DNA of 22,311 nt from an uncultured Rhodocyclaceae bacterium. GTDB taxonomy: Bacteria > Pseudomonadota > Gammaproteobacteria > Burkholderiales > Rhodocyclaceae. Below are positions 21,052-22,311 of this stretch, piece by piece. Within the stretch, counting starts at the first letter, position 1; the number at the start of each line of letters is the position of its first letter. The notes beneath the pieces are model-generated. The model was not told where the DNA came from. It searched no databases and saw nothing but the letters and a program-made list of their open reading frames with translations. Location of the stretch: positions 1 through 22,311 of the forward strand of contig CALAGF010000241.1 of NCBI GenBank assembly GCA_937892345.1. Direction: 5' to 3'. Made by a program: the position numbers and the translations under genes.

Positions 21052-22311
21052 ATGGTCTCCGTCGTTCATTCTGTCGCTGCGCAAAGCGATTTCGAACACT
21101 TCCTTGCCACCCTTTCCGAGGGACTGGCAGTTGATGATGCTGCCCGTTTGCGTCGGGCCGTCGAATACGCTTGGGAAGCCTACGGCGACAAGCATTTGGG
21201 CAGTGGCGAACGCATCTGGTCGCACGCGCTGGGCATGGCGGTGATCATCGCCGGCCTGCGGCTCGATGTTGAATCCCGTATCGCTGCCCTCTTGTTTGCC
21301 ATTCCGGCTCAGGACGAAAACGGCGTCGCCCGCATCGAGGAAAAATTCGGCAAGCCGGCCGCGCATCTGGTCTACGGCATTTCCCGCCTGAATCGCTTGC
21401 GGCCGATTGCCAAGGGCTTTGTGGCGGCGGATCTGGAAGGTGGCGAAGCCAATCCGGTCGAAGTCAAGGCGCAGATCGAAGTACTGCGCAAGATGCTGCT
21501 GGCGATGGTTGAAGATATCCGCGTGGTCCTCCTGCGCCTGGCCAGTCGCACGCAAACCCTGCGTTTCTACGCCGGCAATCCCGATGACCTGCGCGTGGAG
21601 GTTGCGCGTGAAACGCTGGAGCTCTACTCGCCGCTGGCCAACCGTCTGGGTGTCTGGGAGCTGAAATGGGAACTGGAAGACCTGTCCTTCCGCTTCATCC
21701 ATCCGGATATCTACAAGAAGATTGCCAAGCAGCTGGATGAAAAACGCAGCGAACGTGAGGCCTTCATCATCAGTGCGGTGGCCAAGGTACGTGAAGAATT
21801 GGCGCAAGCCGGGGTGAAAACGGCTGAAATCTACGGTCGACCGAAGCACATCTACAGCATCTGGAACAAGATGCGCAAAAAGGGCGTGGACTTCTCCGAG
21901 GTGTATGACGTTCGGGCCCTGCGTATCATCGTCGATGACCTCAAGGATTGCTACACCGCACTCGGCATCGTGCACAACCTGTGGGTGCCAATTTCCAAGG
22001 AATTCGACGATTACATCTCGAATCCCAAGGGCAATTACTATCGCTCCCTGCACACTGCCGTGCGCTGCCCTGACGGGCGGAGTCTGGAAATCCAGATTCG
22101 TACCTGGGAAATGCACAAGCATGCCGAACTGGGTGTGGCTGCGCACTGGCGCTACAAAGAAGGCGCGAAGGCGCCGGGTGCCGACGATTACGACGAGAAA
22201 ATCGCCTGGTTACGCCAGTTGTTGACCTGGAAGGATGAGGTTGCCGATAGCTCGGACTGGGTCAATCACTACAAGCAGGCGGCACTGGACGAAACCATCT
22301 ACGTGATCACG
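21052..22311 (+). CDS. relA: GTP pyrophosphokinase RelA (N-terminal part, runs off the window)
   Basis: The first 420 codons of a long RSH protein that makes (p)ppGpp on starved ribosomes. The N-terminal HD-like domain (about 45-165) lacks the hydrolase HDxxED motif and reads ALLFAIPAQDENG instead, so hydrolysis is probably lost. The synthetase domain (about 260-370) has YGRPKHIYSIWNKMRKKG, YDVRALRI, SNPKGNYYRSLHTAV and LEIQIRTWEMHKHAELGVAAHW. The acidic EFDD (317-320) is the ExDD version found in synthetase-only RelA, whereas bifunctional SpoT/Rel have RxKD. The TGS, helical and ACT regions lie outside the window. A stop in frame at 21040 means no earlier start exists, and no ribosome site precedes the ATG. 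Confidence 0.93.
   Translation, partial: MVSVVHSVAAQSDFEHFLATLSEGLAVDDAARLRRAVEYAWEAYGDKHLGSGERIWSHALGMAVIIAGLRLDVESRIAALLFAIPAQDENGVARIEEKFGKPAAHLVYGISRLNRLRPIAKGFVAADLEGGEANPVEVKAQIEVLRKMLLAMVEDIRVVLLRLASRTQTLRFYAGNPDDLRVEVARETLELYSPLANRLGVWELKWELEDLSFRFIHPDIYKKIAKQLDEKRSEREAFIISAVAKVREELAQAGVKTAEIYGRPKHIYSIWNKMRKKGVDFSEVYDVRALRIIVDDLKDCYTALGIVHNLWVPISKEFDDYISNPKGNYYRSLHTAVRCPDGRSLEIQIRTWEMHKHAELGVAAHWRYKEGAKAPGADDYDEKIAWLRQLLTWKDEVADSSDWVNHYKQAALDETIYVIT

Noticed and set aside
20985..21053. Upstream ATG at 21053 extending the EamA protein
   Set aside because: The 23 extra residues are polar, precede the first helix and overlap the relA promoter and start; family members begin close to 20984.

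Overview
The window looks like the chromosome of a facultatively anaerobic, nitrogen-fixing and nitrate-reducing betaproteobacterium, most likely of the Rhodocyclales (Dechloromonas/Azonexus-like). This rests on the gene families, the moderately high G+C and the combination of nif-linked genes, a NarX/NarL-type sensor pair and a periplasmic nitrate reductase cluster. No database search was run, so the genus is an inference.

Left part (1-1874, minus strand): a short operon nifZ - nifF - DUF2478 gene - modA (cut by the window edge). Upstream of nifZ there is a complete nitrogen-fixation promoter: a NifA-type upstream site, a perfect-consensus IHF site and a -24/-12 sigma-54 element, in the right order and spacing. 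Nitrogenase maturation, its electron carrier and molybdate capture therefore seem to be switched on together. Next (1875-3509, minus) is a Cache-domain chemoreceptor, divergent from clpB (3695-6277, plus), which has a heat-shock-like promoter overlapped by a long inverted repeat. clpB is followed by a DUF1684 gene that starts inside its 3' end and a DUF4395 membrane protein, closed by a strong bidirectional terminator.

Middle part (7585-17177): narL and narX (minus, overlapping by 4 bases) are divergent from a nap cluster (plus). The 243-base divergent region holds a perfect NarL 7-2-7 palindrome set inside 15-base arms, and an FNR-like site. The nap order is napF, napD, napA, napG, napH, napB, a small c-type cytochrome, napC. 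NapC and NapGH offer two routes from the quinol pool to NapB and NapA. The cluster is punctuated by RNA-level signals: a tiny ORF and hairpin before napG, a large stem-loop after napB, and an intrinsic terminator before napC. These suggest unequal expression along the operon.

Right part (17231-22311): a minus-strand run of four closely packed genes reading EamA transporter, MtfA-type zinc peptidase, Ntn-hydrolase of the choloylglycine hydrolase family, and a two-DTG retropepsin-like protease. Divergent from it is relA (cut at the right edge), with a degenerate HD domain and a start that looks leaderless.

I see no tRNA, rRNA, CRISPR array, insertion sequence or phage gene. No stretch over 300 bases lacks a gene. 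The most interesting material is regulatory architecture rather than a new defence or mobile system.
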